A stretch of DNA of 64,000 nucleotides from Clostridium rectalis (GCF_900626095.1 NZ_UYZZ01000001.1:434001-498000); one strand, 5' to 3'; positions 18,651 to 27,630 are shown, counted from the stretch's first letter. Program-made: numbers and translations. Notes: generated from the sequence alone by a model not told the origin.

Positions 18651-21164
18651 ATGGTGAAAAGTTATAAAAATATAACCAATAAATATTTGGCTCATAATAA
18701 AAAAAGAACTATATTAACTATTTGTGGAATAATATTATCCGTAGCGTTGATAACATCAATAGGATTATTTATAAAGAGCTTCCAAAATAGCTTTGTGGAA
18801 GAGACAAAAAATAGCGTAGGCTCCTTTCATGGAATATTATGCAAAAACGATAATGAAGTTTATGATAAAATTACTAAGAACCCTAAAATAGGAAAGGTAG
18901 GAAGAAACGAAATTTTAGGGGAGGCAGAATTAAAATCTTCAAAACACATAGAAATAAATAAATTTGATAAAAGTGCGTTAGAACTTTTGCCTTATAAAGC
19001 TATTAAAGGAAGATTGCCTGAAAAAGAGGGGGAGATAGCTTTAGAAAGTTGGATATTAAATTATATAGATAACTTTCCTAAAACTGGGGACATAGTAAAA
19101 TTAAAATTAAATAACAGGTTGGAAAAGAAATTTAAGATAGTAGGACTTATTATGAATAATTCTTTTAACCAGTATAAAGGTAAGTCCTTAGGTATAGTTT
19201 TTTCTAATAATTTTAATATAGAAAAATCACAAATTTATTTTACTGTATCTGAAAAAGCAAACATAAAAAATACCATAAAGGAATTAGGAGAGACTTTTAA
19301 AGGTTTAAAGACCAACGAGGAATTATTGAGATTTTTAGGGCAGGCTTCTGATAAATCTATAAATAACAGTTTATATTCCATGGCTGCAATAATAATTTCT
19401 ATAGTAGTTATAGCTACTATTGCGGTTATATATAATTCATTTCAAATTAGTGTAGTTGAAAGGATAAAACAGTTTGGATTATTAAGAGCAGTAGGTGCTA
19501 CTCCAATGCAAGTAAGAAAATTGGTTTTGAGGGAGGCTTTTATTGTAAGTATAATAGGCATTCCAATAGGGATTTTATCAGGAATATTTGCAATATATAT
19601 ACTATGCATAGTATTTAATTTCATGTCAACATCTGCCTTTTCAAATATGAGTTTAGTAATATCTTATCCTATAATAACTATAAGTGCTTTAATTGGGTTA
19701 TTAGCAGTATATGTATCGGCTTTAATACCAGCAAGATTTGCAGGAAAAATATCTCCTATGGTAGCTATAAGTAGTAGAAACTCTATAATAAAAGAAAAAA
19801 TTAAAAAAAGAAGAGGAAGAGTAGTAAAAAAAATATTAAGTATAAATGGGTTAATGGCTTACAAAAATATAAAAAGGAATAGAAAAAGGTTTAATATAAC
19901 GGTATTTTCTATAACTATAAGTATTACACTTTTTATATTTTTCTCATCATTTATAAATATGATTACAAATTTTGATGGTGGTGAATCGGAAGAAAGTAAG
20001 TTTCAATTTAGAGTAGAGGGGTTAATAGATAAAAATAAAAATAGTTCTTTAAACGAGAATTTTATAAATAAAATCAAAAGTAATGAAAATGTAAAAGAAG
20101 TTTATATGTATTATCCTAAATACGAATCAAAGGCTATATTAAAAGAAAAATATAAAAGTAATGACATTTCAAAAATACAACCTGATATATATAATAGTAT
20201 TCAAGTAAAAGGTAAGAATTTAGTTTATTTAAATACTACTTTAGATGTTTATGATAGTAATAAATTTAAAGACGCTAATAAATATTTAAGCAGTGGTAAT
20301 ATAGATGAGGAAAAAATAAATAAAGAAAATGGGATTATTATTATAGAAAGTGAAATGTTTAAAAATAAAGGAAAATATTATAAAATGCCAATAACAAGTT
20401 TAACGGTTGGAGATAGTTTATATATAGATAAAAATTTACATATAGTAGATTCAGATAAAAATAAAAAAATAAATATTGAGGATAATAACCTTGTAAAGGT
20501 AAAGGTCATTGCAATAGTTAAAAATCCACCTTATGATCTTTTTACATTGTCACCTCAATTAAGATGTATAACATCAAAGCAAGTTATGGAAAATATGTTG
20601 GGAAAAAATATGGAAGATATGACGTATGTTTCTATGGGGATAGTACTAAAGGATAAAAACACTGAAGATGAATTTGAAAAATGGATTAGACCTTTAGGGG
20701 ATAACAATGGTGTAAAAGTTATTAATACACTAAAGCAAAATGAAGAGACTAGTGATACCGCATTACAAATGAAAATACTAATGTATGGTTTTATAGCAGT
20801 TATTTCTCTTATTGGAGTAGTAAATATAGTAAATACTGTAACTACTAATTTGATATTGAGACGAAGAGAAATTGCCTCTTTAAGTGCTATTGGTATGACA
20901 TATAAAAATATAAGGAGCATGATTTTAAAAGAGGGTGTTTTATATGGATTATATGGGGCAGTATATGGTTCTATTATTGGGACAATATTATCCTATATGA
21001 TAGCGTCTCCTATGAGAGAGCTTTTAGAGTTTAAATGGCCTATTCCATGGATGTCCATATTTATTGCCACTACAACATCTATATTTATAGGGGTAATTGC
21101 TATTATAAAGCCATTAAACAAAATAAAGAAAGAAAATATTGTGGAAGTAATAAGAGGGGAATAA
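18651..21164 (+). CDS. FtsX-type ABC transporter permease, 837 residues
   Basis: Two FtsX units in one chain. TM1 is at about residues 18-40, followed by a 200-residue extracytoplasmic domain, then three helices (about 243-365) with the FtsX signature RIKQFGLLRAVGATPMQVRK. A second copy begins with a helix near 410, a 250-residue extracytoplasmic domain, and three helices (about 697-830) with RREIASLSAIGMTYKNIR. Together with the ATPase it forms an efflux/mechanotransmission pump of the YtrF/MacB/BceAB group. Large external domains and the adjacent sensor kinase suggest response to envelope-active peptides, but the substrate is not determinable. AGGGGG site 5 bases before ATG. Confidence 0.9.
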   Translation: MVKSYKNITNKYLAHNKKRTILTICGIILSVALITSIGLFIKSFQNSFVEETKNSVGSFHGILCKNDNEVYDKITKNPKIGKVGRNEILGEAELKSSKHIEINKFDKSALELLPYKAIKGRLPEKEGEIALESWILNYIDNFPKTGDIVKLKLNNRLEKKFKIVGLIMNNSFNQYKGKSLGIVFSNNFNIEKSQIYFTVSEKANIKNTIKELGETFKGLKTNEELLRFLGQASDKSINNSLYSMAAIIISIVVIATIAVIYNSFQISVVERIKQFGLLRAVGATPMQVRKLVLREAFIVSIIGIPIGILSGIFAIYILCIVFNFMSTSAFSNMSLVISYPIITISALIGLLAVYVSALIPARFAGKISPMVAISSRNSIIKEKIKKRRGRVVKKILSINGLMAYKNIKRNRKRFNITVFSITISITLFIFFSSFINMITNFDGGESEESKFQFRVEGLIDKNKNSSLNENFINKIKSNENVKEVYMYYPKYESKAILKEKYKSNDISKIQPDIYNSIQVKGKNLVYLNTTLDVYDSNKFKDANKYLSSGNIDEEKINKENGIIIIESEMFKNKGKYYKMPITSLTVGDSLYIDKNLHIVDSDKNKKINIEDNNLVKVKVIAIVKNPPYDLFTLSPQLRCITSKQVMENMLGKNMEDMTYVSMGIVLKDKNTEDEFEKWIRPLGDNNGVKVINTLKQNEETSDTALQMKILMYGFIAVISLIGVVNIVNTVTTNLILRRREIASLSAIGMTYKNIRSMILKEGVLYGLYGAVYGSIIGTILSYMIASPMRELLEFKWPIPWMSIFIATTTSIFIGVIAIIKPLNKIKKENIVEVIRGE

Positions 21165-21176
21165 AATATAATATTT

Positions 21177-21224
21177 AAAGACATACAAAGTTAAGGTCTA
21201 TGCCTATATTATGTATGTCTTTTT
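21177..21224 (+). terminator. Terminator after the ABC permease
   Basis: AAAGACATACA (21177-21187) pairs with TGTATGTCTTT (21212-21222) across a 24-base loop and ends in a T-run, separating the transporter from the regulator genes. Confidence 0.75.
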
Positions 21225-21242
21225 AAGTGTTGGAATTAATTG

Positions 21243-21251
21243 TGATATAAT
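21243..21251 (+). promoter_or_regulatory. Extended -10 of the two-component operon
   Basis: TGATATAAT is a perfect extended -10 element 36 bases before the response regulator start. No convincing -35, as is common with extended -10 promoters. Confidence 0.5.
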
Positions 21252-21286
21252 TAGTTCATAATTACCTTTAAGGGAGGCTTTAAAAT

Positions 21287-21982
21287 ATGAGTAGAATACT
21301 TTTAGTAGAAGATGATGAAGGATTAGCTTTAGGTATGGAGTTTACGCTTAAGGATGAAGGGTTTTCAGTTAATAGGTCTTCGTCTGTAAAAGAAACTTTG
21401 GAAAAATTTAAAGGAGAAAAATTTGATATAGTTATATTAGATATAATGTTGCCAGACGGTACTGGGTATGATATATGTAAGTATATAAGAAAAGAAAGTG
21501 ATATTCCAATAATATTTTTAACTGCCTGTGACGATGAAGTAAATGTTGTGTTAGGTTTAGATATTGGTGGAGATGATTATATAACAAAGCCATTTAGAGT
21601 AAAAGAATTTATTTCAAGAATAAAAGCAATTCAAAGAAGATTTGAAAATAGACTTTGTAAAAAAACTGTGTTTATAAGTGATGATATTATACTAAATACA
21701 GAAAATGCATTAGTAAAAAAGGATGGACACACTATAAGTTTATCTTCGCAAGAGTATAAACTTCTTTTAATATTTATGAATAATGCTAATAAAATAATGA
21801 GCAGAGAAGAGATATTAGATAAACTTATGGAGGGGGCAGGCTCTTACTTCGATACAAATACCCTTTCGGTATATATAAAAAGAATTAGAGAAAAAATAGA
21901 AAAAGATTCGGCAAAACCTAGATATATAATAACTAAGCGAGGATTGGGATACCAATGGAATATAGATGTAAAGAAGGGGTAA
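21287..21982 (+). CDS. OmpR-family response regulator
   Basis: 231 residues: receiver domain (acidic pocket E8/D9/D10, phosphoacceptor D52 in ILDIMLPDG, conserved Thr in FLTACDD and Lys in ITKPFR) and C-terminal winged helix (about 130-228, with NTLSVYIKRIREKI and GLGYQW). It should be phosphorylated by the kinase encoded 7 bases downstream. Location directly after the ABC transporter makes control of that transporter likely. AGGGAGG precedes the ATG. Confidence 0.95.
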   Translation: MSRILLVEDDEGLALGMEFTLKDEGFSVNRSSSVKETLEKFKGEKFDIVILDIMLPDGTGYDICKYIRKESDIPIIFLTACDDEVNVVLGLDIGGDDYITKPFRVKEFISRIKAIQRRFENRLCKKTVFISDDIILNTENALVKKDGHTISLSSQEYKLLLIFMNNANKIMSREEILDKLMEGAGSYFDTNTLSVYIKRIREKIEKDSAKPRYIITKRGLGYQWNIDVKKG

Positions 21983-21989
21983 ATACAAT

Positions 21990-23240
21990 ATGAATAAATA
22001 TTTTTATAATCCTGAACTAAAAAAAAGTTCCTTTATTATGGTAATACTAGCAATTAGTACTTTGTTCATAACGATTATTACAATAAATTCCAACTATGAA
22101 AATATAAAAAAAGGTTATATGGAAAATAATATGGCATTAATTGGAGGCATAATAAAAAAGCACCCTGAGTTAAAAAAAGAGATTGTCCCTTTAGTGTTGA
22201 AAGCACCTAAAGAATACAATATACAATATGGGAAAGAAATACTAAAGGAGTATGGAATAAATGAAAATTTAGAAATTGAGTTTATTCCTACAATGAAATT
22301 TAGTAATAATATAGCTTTAAAGAATATAATTATTACTTTATGCTTATTTTTTGTAATAGTACTTTTATATAATTATGTTCAGTACATAAAAATATACAAA
22401 AGACTTGAAAGAATTATTTTAGCTTCTGAAAATATGTTAGATAGTAATTTTGATATAGGAATTTATGAAAATTCGGAAGGAATATTTTCAAAGCTTGCAT
22501 ACTCATTTAATAATATGAGAGTAGTTATTAAAAATAACTTTTTAGAGATTCAAAAAGAAAAAAAATTTTTGGTAGATATATTATCAGATATTTCTCATCA
22601 GTTAAAGACACCTGTATCTGCGCTAGTAGTTTATAACGATATATTATTAAATAGAAAATTAAATGAAGTAAAAAGAAAGGAATTTTTATATAATAGTTCA
22701 AGACAATTAAATAGAATAGATTGGCTTATAAAAAGCTTACTTAAACTTGCAAAGTTAGATGCGGGAGTAATAAATTTTGATAAGAATAAGTATGATTTAA
22801 ATATGACAGTTAAAGAGGCGGTAGATACACTTATTTCAAAAGCATATGAAGAAAAAGTAAAACTTATATTTAATAGTAGTGAATCAAAAATTTTGTTTTT
22901 ACATGATAAAAATTGGTTATGTGAAAGCATAATTAATTTGATTAAGAATGCATTAGAACATACCCAAAAAGGTGGAACAGTGCAAGTGTATACAAAAAGA
23001 ACTCCAATATGTACTAAAATAGTAATTAAAGATAATGGAAATGGAATTTCTAAGAAAGAGTTGCCCCATATATTTAAAAGATTTTATAAGGGAAGTAGAA
23101 ATAAAACTGTTGAATCTGTAGGCATTGGTTTAGCTCTTTCAAAATCTATAGTAGAGGAACATAATGGTATGATAGAAGTTAAAAGTAAGGAGGGGGAAGG
23201 CACTACTTTTACAATTATCTTTTTATCGTACAGTCAATAA
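21990..23240 (+). CDS. Membrane sensor histidine kinase
   Basis: 416 residues with two membrane helices (about 14-34 and 108-130) bracketing a 70-residue extracytoplasmic loop, so it is not the loop-less BceS type. A HAMP-like linker follows, then the dimerisation box with His203 (SDISHQLKTPVSAL), N box IINLIKNALEHT, and G boxes DNGNGISKKE and GIGLALSKSIVEEH. Partner of the response regulator just upstream. Weak ribosome binding site (GGGGTAAATACAATATG), consistent with translational coupling. Confidence 0.95.
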   Translation: MNKYFYNPELKKSSFIMVILAISTLFITIITINSNYENIKKGYMENNMALIGGIIKKHPELKKEIVPLVLKAPKEYNIQYGKEILKEYGINENLEIEFIPTMKFSNNIALKNIIITLCLFFVIVLLYNYVQYIKIYKRLERIILASENMLDSNFDIGIYENSEGIFSKLAYSFNNMRVVIKNNFLEIQKEKKFLVDILSDISHQLKTPVSALVVYNDILLNRKLNEVKRKEFLYNSSRQLNRIDWLIKSLLKLAKLDAGVINFDKNKYDLNMTVKEAVDTLISKAYEEKVKLIFNSSESKILFLHDKNWLCESIINLIKNALEHTQKGGTVQVYTKRTPICTKIVIKDNGNGISKKELPHIFKRFYKGSRNKTVESVGIGLALSKSIVEEHNGMIEVKSKEGEGTTFTIIFLSYSQ

Positions 23241-23269
23241 CTTATTGTTGATATAAAGGAGCAGTATTT

Positions 23270-24127
23270 ATGAAAATTACAACGTTAATAGAAGATTCTT
23301 TTGGGAAAAATAAAGATTTAGCTAATGAGCATGGATTGTCTTTTTTTATAGAAACAATTAAAGGAAATATATTATTTGATACGGGGAAAAGTGATAAAAT
23401 TATAGACAATTCTAAAAAGTTGGATATAAATTTACATACTACTAAGAGTTTAATACTTAGTCACTCACATTATGATCATTGTGGTGGAGTGAAAAACCTT
23501 TTGGATACTTTTGAATTTAAACCAGAGCTTTATATTCACAAAAACTTTTTTAAAAATGCAAATAGATATCATCGGTTAAATAATAATAAAAATCATACTG
23601 ATTTAAGGGCATATAAATACATTGGTATTGATTTCGATGAAAGCTATATAAGATCAAAAGAAATAAATATAAATTATGTAGGTTGCTCTATGACAAAAAT
23701 AATAGATAATATATATGTTTTTGCTAACTTTCAGAGAAATTGTCTATTTGAAGATTTAAATGAGAGAATGATGATTAAAAATGAAGAGGAACAATATGTG
23801 ATAGATAGCTTTGATGATGAAATAGTGGTAGGTTTAGATACAGAAAAAGGTTTGATTATATTATTAGGATGCTCCCATCCTGGAGTTATAAATATATTAA
23901 ATACAATTTCTAAGGTTACTTTAAAAAAAATTTATGGTATATTTGGAGGAACCCATCTTATAGAAGCAGATGAGCAGCGTATTATTAAAACTATAAATAA
24001 GTTAAAAGAGATGGAGATTAAACTTATAGGAGTATCGCACTGCACTGGGGACAGAGCTATAGATTTATTCAGTAGGTCCTACTCTAATTTTTTTATTAAT
24101 AATACAGGAAGTGTTATATATATATAA
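23270..24127 (+). CDS. MBL-fold metallo-hydrolase (COG1237-like)
   Basis: 285 residues. The metal site HSHYDHCGG (an HxHxDH motif) is at about residues 65-73, with later ligands in GCSHPG and GGTHL/SHCTGD. This is the layout of the family often annotated as 7,8-dihydropterin-6-yl-methyl-4-(beta-D-ribofuranosyl)aminobenzene 5'-phosphate synthase-like hydrolases; the true substrate is unknown in bacteria. It starts 29 bases after the kinase gene with an AAAGGAG site and so may be in the same transcript. Ends in the shared terminator with the convergent EamA gene. Confidence 0.85.
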   Translation: MKITTLIEDSFGKNKDLANEHGLSFFIETIKGNILFDTGKSDKIIDNSKKLDINLHTTKSLILSHSHYDHCGGVKNLLDTFEFKPELYIHKNFFKNANRYHRLNNNKNHTDLRAYKYIGIDFDESYIRSKEININYVGCSMTKIIDNIYVFANFQRNCLFEDLNERMMIKNEEEQYVIDSFDDEIVVGLDTEKGLIILLGCSHPGVINILNTISKVTLKKIYGIFGGTHLIEADEQRIIKTINKLKEMEIKLIGVSHCTGDRAIDLFSRSYSNFFINNTGSVIYI

Positions 24128-24165
24128 TAAAAGTATCAAGGGATACTTCCCTTGATACTTTTATT
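24126..24165. terminator. Bidirectional terminator between convergent genes
   Basis: 18-bp perfect stem (24126-24143 with 24148-24165, including AAAAGTATCAAGGGA) with a TACT loop. It overlaps the last bases of both the MBL hydrolase and the minus-strand EamA gene, with A-run on one side and T-run on the other. Confidence 0.9.
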
Positions 24166-25102
24166 CTTTGGTTAAGGCCACTTCATCACTAACTTTATTA
24201 AAGTTAGTATCATTTATGTTTTTATTGTCATCCAATTGAATTAACATTATTGAAAATATAATTAAAAACATGCCAACTAGTTGAGGGATTTCAAAAAGTT
24301 CACCAAATATTAAAAATGCTAGTATTGAAGCTATTACAGGTTCTACACTAGCTACAATACTTGCTTTACCTGATTCAATGTATTTAAGTGATTTAACAAT
24401 TGTGCTATTTGGTACCAGTGTAGCTATAATCCCAAGGCCAATGACATTAATAAGTGTTGACCTGTTATTAATAGAAGTTACTAATTTCCATGGTGGTGCA
24501 AAGAACCATAAAAATATTGCTCCAAATAAAAATGAATATACTAAAAATGTTTTATGTGAATATTTTTTTATTGCAACTTTACCCAGAATATTTTGTAGTG
24601 CTACTGCAAAACCAGAAAGAACACCCCATATAATTCCTATTAAGTTTAATTTGAAAGAGGAACTGTCATAAGCCTTTACAACTAGACAGCATCCAATTAA
24701 AGCAAAAATAAGGGCTAAAAACTTTTTAAAATTAAAGCTTTCTTTAAATAGGAAGTATGATAATACAACCACTATAATAGGATTTATAAATAGTAACACA
24801 GATGCTGTAGCTACTCCTGTGTATTTGACTGCATAACTGGAAGCAATAAACATGCCATCTAAAGCGAATATTCCATATATAGCAAATAGAAGTAGGCCCT
24901 TTAAATCTGTTTTAAAACACTTAGGATTCTTGATTAAATTAAATATGAGATAAAAAATTATTGCTATAGTTGGCCTAAAAGATGATATGGTCATAGAATC
25001 TAGACCTATAAGATCTAAATTTTTCACAAAAATACCCATGGTACCCCAAGAGGCACCAGCAATTAAAGCTAAAAGATATCCTTTCTTATTTGAGTTTGTC
25101 AA
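24161..25102 (-). CDS. EamA/DMT family exporter under glycine-type riboswitch control
   Basis: 313 residues with ten predicted helices in two EamA repeats (first repeat begins GYLLALIAGASWGTMGIF; second begins IGIIWGVLSGFAVALQNILG), ending in a short hydrophilic tail. Members export amino acids, nucleosides or other metabolites. Start is TTG at 25102, preceded by GGGAGAGGA. The 5' leader holds two consecutive glycine-type riboswitches, each with its own terminator-like stem, so I infer that the carrier handles glycine or a related small amino acid. Glycine riboswitches usually turn genes on when glycine is plentiful, which fits an exporter. Confidence 0.85.
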   Translation of the reverse strand: MTNSNKKGYLLALIAGASWGTMGIFVKNLDLIGLDSMTISSFRPTIAIIFYLIFNLIKNPKCFKTDLKGLLLFAIYGIFALDGMFIASSYAVKYTGVATASVLLFINPIIVVVLSYFLFKESFNFKKFLALIFALIGCCLVVKAYDSSSFKLNLIGIIWGVLSGFAVALQNILGKVAIKKYSHKTFLVYSFLFGAIFLWFFAPPWKLVTSINNRSTLINVIGLGIIATLVPNSTIVKSLKYIESGKASIVASVEPVIASILAFLIFGELFEIPQLVGMFLIIFSIMLIQLDDNKNINDTNFNKVSDEVALTKE

Positions 25103-25141
25103 AAAAATCCTCTCCCTTCTGCTGTTGTTTTTTTAATACAC

Positions 25142-25312
25142 AAAAAATACAGAGAAAACAAACCCATTATTGTTCTCTCTGTTTATGTCCAGAGTCTATC
25201 CAGATATAATCCACTTGCCTGAGAATTTCACTTTATTTTTGGGAAATAATAAAGCTTGTCCCTTCGGCGGCTTATAAATTAAGCACTCTCTTATACCTTT
25301 CACCTAGTAAGT
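25142..25312 (-). promoter_or_regulatory. Glycine-type riboswitch A (gene-proximal) with expression platform
   Basis: On the minus strand the leader reads, in order, AAGAGAGTGC, then GCCGAAGGGACAAGC, a variable hairpin, ATTCTCAGGCAAGTGG, then GACTCTGGA. The GCCGAAGGGAC and CTCAGGCAA blocks are the conserved core of glycine aptamers; the trailing CTCTGGA segment resembles the small 3' 'ghost aptamer' partner of singlet glycine riboswitches. It ends in a stem AGAGAGAACA / TGTTTTCTCT (25151-25180) followed by a T-run. About 50 bases later the EamA gene starts. Confidence 0.85.
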
Positions 25313-25355
25313 TTTATTAAAATTTATTTTAATAAATATACTACTAATAATTTTG

Positions 25356-25526
25356 AAAAATAAAAAGAGAACAAACCCCTTGTTTGTTCTCTCTGTTTAT
25401 GTCCAGAGTCTATCCAGATATAATCCATTTGCCTGAGAATTTCACTTTATTTTTGGGATAAAATAAAGTTTGTCCCTTCGGCGACTTCTAAAATTAAGTA
25501 CTCTCTTATATCCTTCACCTAGTAAA
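25356..25526 (-). promoter_or_regulatory. Glycine-type riboswitch B (promoter-proximal) with expression platform
   Basis: A second, nearly identical copy about 214 bases upstream, with the same GCCGAAGGGACAAAC and TTCTCAGGCAAATGG core and GACTCTGGA tail. Its terminator is stronger: a perfect 11-bp stem (25366-25376 with 25382-25392, AGAGAACAAAC and complement) followed by TTTTTATTTTT on the minus strand. Differences from copy A cluster in the variable hairpin and the aptamer outer stem. Confidence 0.85.
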
Positions 25527-25552
25527 AATATTAATATTGTTACATCGTTTAC

Positions 25553-25581
25553 ATTATATCTAATAAATACACCATTGTCAA
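25553..25581 (-). promoter_or_regulatory. Consensus sigma-A promoter of the riboswitch-EamA transcript
   Basis: On the minus strand TTGACA (25581-25576), a 17-base spacer, and TATAAT (25558-25553): a perfect vegetative promoter. Transcription would start near 25546, just before riboswitch B. Strong initiation followed by two terminators is the expected layout of attenuation control. Confidence 0.85.
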
Positions 25582-25636
25582 CATAGCTTTATAAAATCTA
25601 CTTATAATGTTATCTATTGAAATAGAATTTTATTTG

Positions 25637-26644
25637 TTATAAATTGTGAAGCTGGGACAAAGCACTAACTAGTGAGAAAATTATTACTGCAGCTAAATTA
25701 GCGGTAGTATTATCTTGGTCAAATCTAGGGGAGACTTCACAAATATCAAAACTTACAACTTTATCAGATTTTACTATATATTTTATAAATTTTAATACTC
25801 TTTCAGGGTCTAGTCCCAATACTTGAGTTGCACTCACTCCTGGAGCATAGGCAGATGAAAATACATCTGAACATATGGTTATATATATATGCTCTTTCAT
25901 TTTCATGAATTCATCTAGTTGTTCAAATATACTCCAATTATCGCTATTTAAAATATCTTTAGACAAAATATACTTTACACCCAGGTTATCTGCAGTTTTA
26001 AATAAATAATTAGTATTACTGTGTTTTTGTATACCTACGCAAAAATAAGAATATGGAAGATCTTTTTCTTTACATAAATCAGCAATTTGTCTAAACATTG
26101 TTCCTGAGTTACATCCATCATGATATGATCTTATATCAAAATGAGCATCAAAATTTATAATACCGATATGTGGCCTAGCCTCTTTTTCACATAAATAATT
26201 TAATACTCCCTTATAATTACCAAATGTGGTTTCATGTCCACCACCTAGTACAATAGGAAAAAGGTTTAAATTTAGTATTTTTGATACTGCTTGAGAAAGT
26301 AATACATGAGCTTCTTCTAATGCGATATCTTTACAATATATATCTCCCGCATCATAAATTCTAACTTCTTCTGAAAAACAGCAGGGAAGATTGGCTAATT
26401 CTTTTCTAATACTTTCAGGACCTTTTGCGGCACCTATACGTCCTTTATTACGTCTAATACCTTCATCGCAACAAAATCCAATAAGTGCAAAGCCTAATTT
26501 TCCAGAAAAGGAAGGTAGTGTTTCCTTAGATAAATCTATAGGTTTAATCCACTGATGCCATCTAAATGCATCAAAATCGCTGATACTGTCAATACGGCCA
26601 TGCCAAGTATCTTTGTTTATAGGTTTATAGCACATATTAAACAT
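25637..26644 (-). CDS. hutG: Arginase/agmatinase superfamily protein, formimidoylglutamase-like
   Basis: About 335 residues of the ureohydrolase fold. Visible metal-site motifs are GGGHE, NFDAHFDIR, and the third motif, followed by SSAYAPGVSA. HutG enzymes hydrolyse N-formimidoyl-glutamate to glutamate and formamide in histidine breakdown. In this protein the third motif reads TICSDVF where family members have D-x-D; the first metal-bridging Asp is Cys258 here, the second Asp (D260) is kept. The other hut genes are absent nearby, so the physiological substrate is open. In-frame TTG 26665 lies upstream of the AGGAGG site; ATG 26644, 8 bases after it, is the start. Gene is monocistronic. Confidence 0.75.
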   Translation of the reverse strand: MFNMCYKPINKDTWHGRIDSISDFDAFRWHQWIKPIDLSKETLPSFSGKLGFALIGFCCDEGIRRNKGRIGAAKGPESIRKELANLPCCFSEEVRIYDAGDIYCKDIALEEAHVLLSQAVSKILNLNLFPIVLGGGHETTFGNYKGVLNYLCEKEARPHIGIINFDAHFDIRSYHDGCNSGTMFRQIADLCKEKDLPYSYFCVGIQKHSNTNYLFKTADNLGVKYILSKDILNSDNWSIFEQLDEFMKMKEHIYITICSDVFSSAYAPGVSATQVLGLDPERVLKFIKYIVKSDKVVSFDICEVSPRFDQDNTTANLAAVIIFSLVSALSQLHNL

Positions 26645-26820
26645 TTTACCGCCTCCTAAAATCAAAAATAAAACATTATTTTACATATAATTTCAAATTT
26701 ATATAATATAAAGACTCTATAATAATAATATAGCAAAAAATAATGTGATTTGCATTAAAAATATTAGCCATATTAATTTATGTATTAAAAACCTATTATT
26801 AGATATTATAAAGAAAAATA

Positions 26821-26854
26821 TTCTTAAAATAATTAGTGTGAAATATTTTAAGAA
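26821..26854 (-). terminator. 11-bp hairpin downstream of pflA
   Basis: TTCTTAAAATA (26821-26831) pairs with TATTTTAAGAA (26844-26854). It lies just beyond the stronger pflA terminator and may act as a back-up or belong to the promoter region of the HutG-like gene. Confidence 0.4.
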
Positions 26855-26870
26855 TTTAATTAACTTATAA

Positions 26871-26907
26871 AAAGAAAGCTTCCTTATATTTTAAGGAAGC
26901 TTTCTTT
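26871..26907 (-). terminator. Strong terminator of pflB-pflA
   Basis: Sixteen-base-pair perfect stem (26871-26886 with 26892-26907, AAAGAAAGCTTCCTTA and complement), 5-base loop, U-rich 3' side on the minus strand, 4 bases after the pflA stop codon. Confidence 0.9.
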
Positions 26908-26910
26908 ATG

Positions 26911-27630
26911 TTAAATGAGATTTATTAATTTATTTTGAAGTTGATTACATTTTATCTTGTTCATAGGAGGAGTATTTGAAAGCGTATAATTATAATTCAT
27001 TAATTTATATTTATTTATTCCTAATGTATTGTAGGGGAGAAGTTCTATCTTTTCTATTTTATTAGTTATTTTAATGTTTTTTATTAATTGTGAAAGTAGG
27101 GTAATATACTCTTTTGAATCGTTAAAGTTTGGAACTATAACTTGTCTAATCCATAAAGGTGTTTTAGTTTTTGTTACTTCATCTAAAAACAAATCAAATT
27201 TTTTTTTGTTTTTATTAGTCAATTTTTTATAGTCTTTAGGATTAACATGTTTTATATCTAACAAAATTAAATCTACATATTTTAGGATTTCAGCATAATT
27301 ACCTTCACCATACCCCGCAGTATCTATGGCAGTATGTATATGGTTTTCTTTACAAAGCTTTAGCATTTGTAGCAAGAATTTGGGTTGAAGAAGAGGTTCT
27401 CCACCAGAAAAAGTTACACCACCGCCATTTTTAAAGTATGGTTTGAATCTAATGATTTTTTCTATCAATTGATTTGAAGAAATTTCTGTTCCAACATTAT
27501 AATCCCACGTATCTGGATTATGACAAAATTTACATCTAAGATGGCATCCTTGAAAAAAAACTACATTCCTAATACCAGGACCATCTACTAATCCCATACT
27601 TTCAAAAGAATGAATTCTGCCCATTACCAT
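26911..27630 (-). CDS. pflA: Pyruvate formate-lyase activating enzyme (radical SAM)
   Basis: 239 residues. The radical-SAM cluster motif is CHLRCKFCHNPDTW (Cx3Cx2C) near residue 30, preceded by GPGIRNVVFFQGC; FSGGEPLLQP follows, the usual SAM-binding GGE. It reductively cleaves S-adenosylmethionine to abstract a hydrogen from the glycine of PflB, creating the glycyl radical. The gene is 15 bases downstream of pflB, with an AAAGGAG site, so the pair is one operon. Anaerobic enzyme, oxygen-sensitive. Confidence 0.95.
   Translation of the reverse strand: MVMGRIHSFESMGLVDGPGIRNVVFFQGCHLRCKFCHNPDTWDYNVGTEISSNQLIEKIIRFKPYFKNGGGVTFSGGEPLLQPKFLLQMLKLCKENHIHTAIDTAGYGEGNYAEILKYVDLILLDIKHVNPKDYKKLTNKNKKKFDLFLDEVTKTKTPLWIRQVIVPNFNDSKEYITLLSQLIKNIKITNKIEKIELLPYNTLGINKYKLMNYNYTLSNTPPMNKIKCNQLQNKLINLI

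Noticed and set aside
20555-20920. Minus-strand open frame of 121 codons
   Set aside because: Lies entirely within the FtsX permease gene and lacks a start site.
25142-25526. Canonical tandem (cooperative) glycine riboswitch
   Set aside because: The two aptamers are separated by a full terminator and over 50 bases, so they do not share one expression platform.
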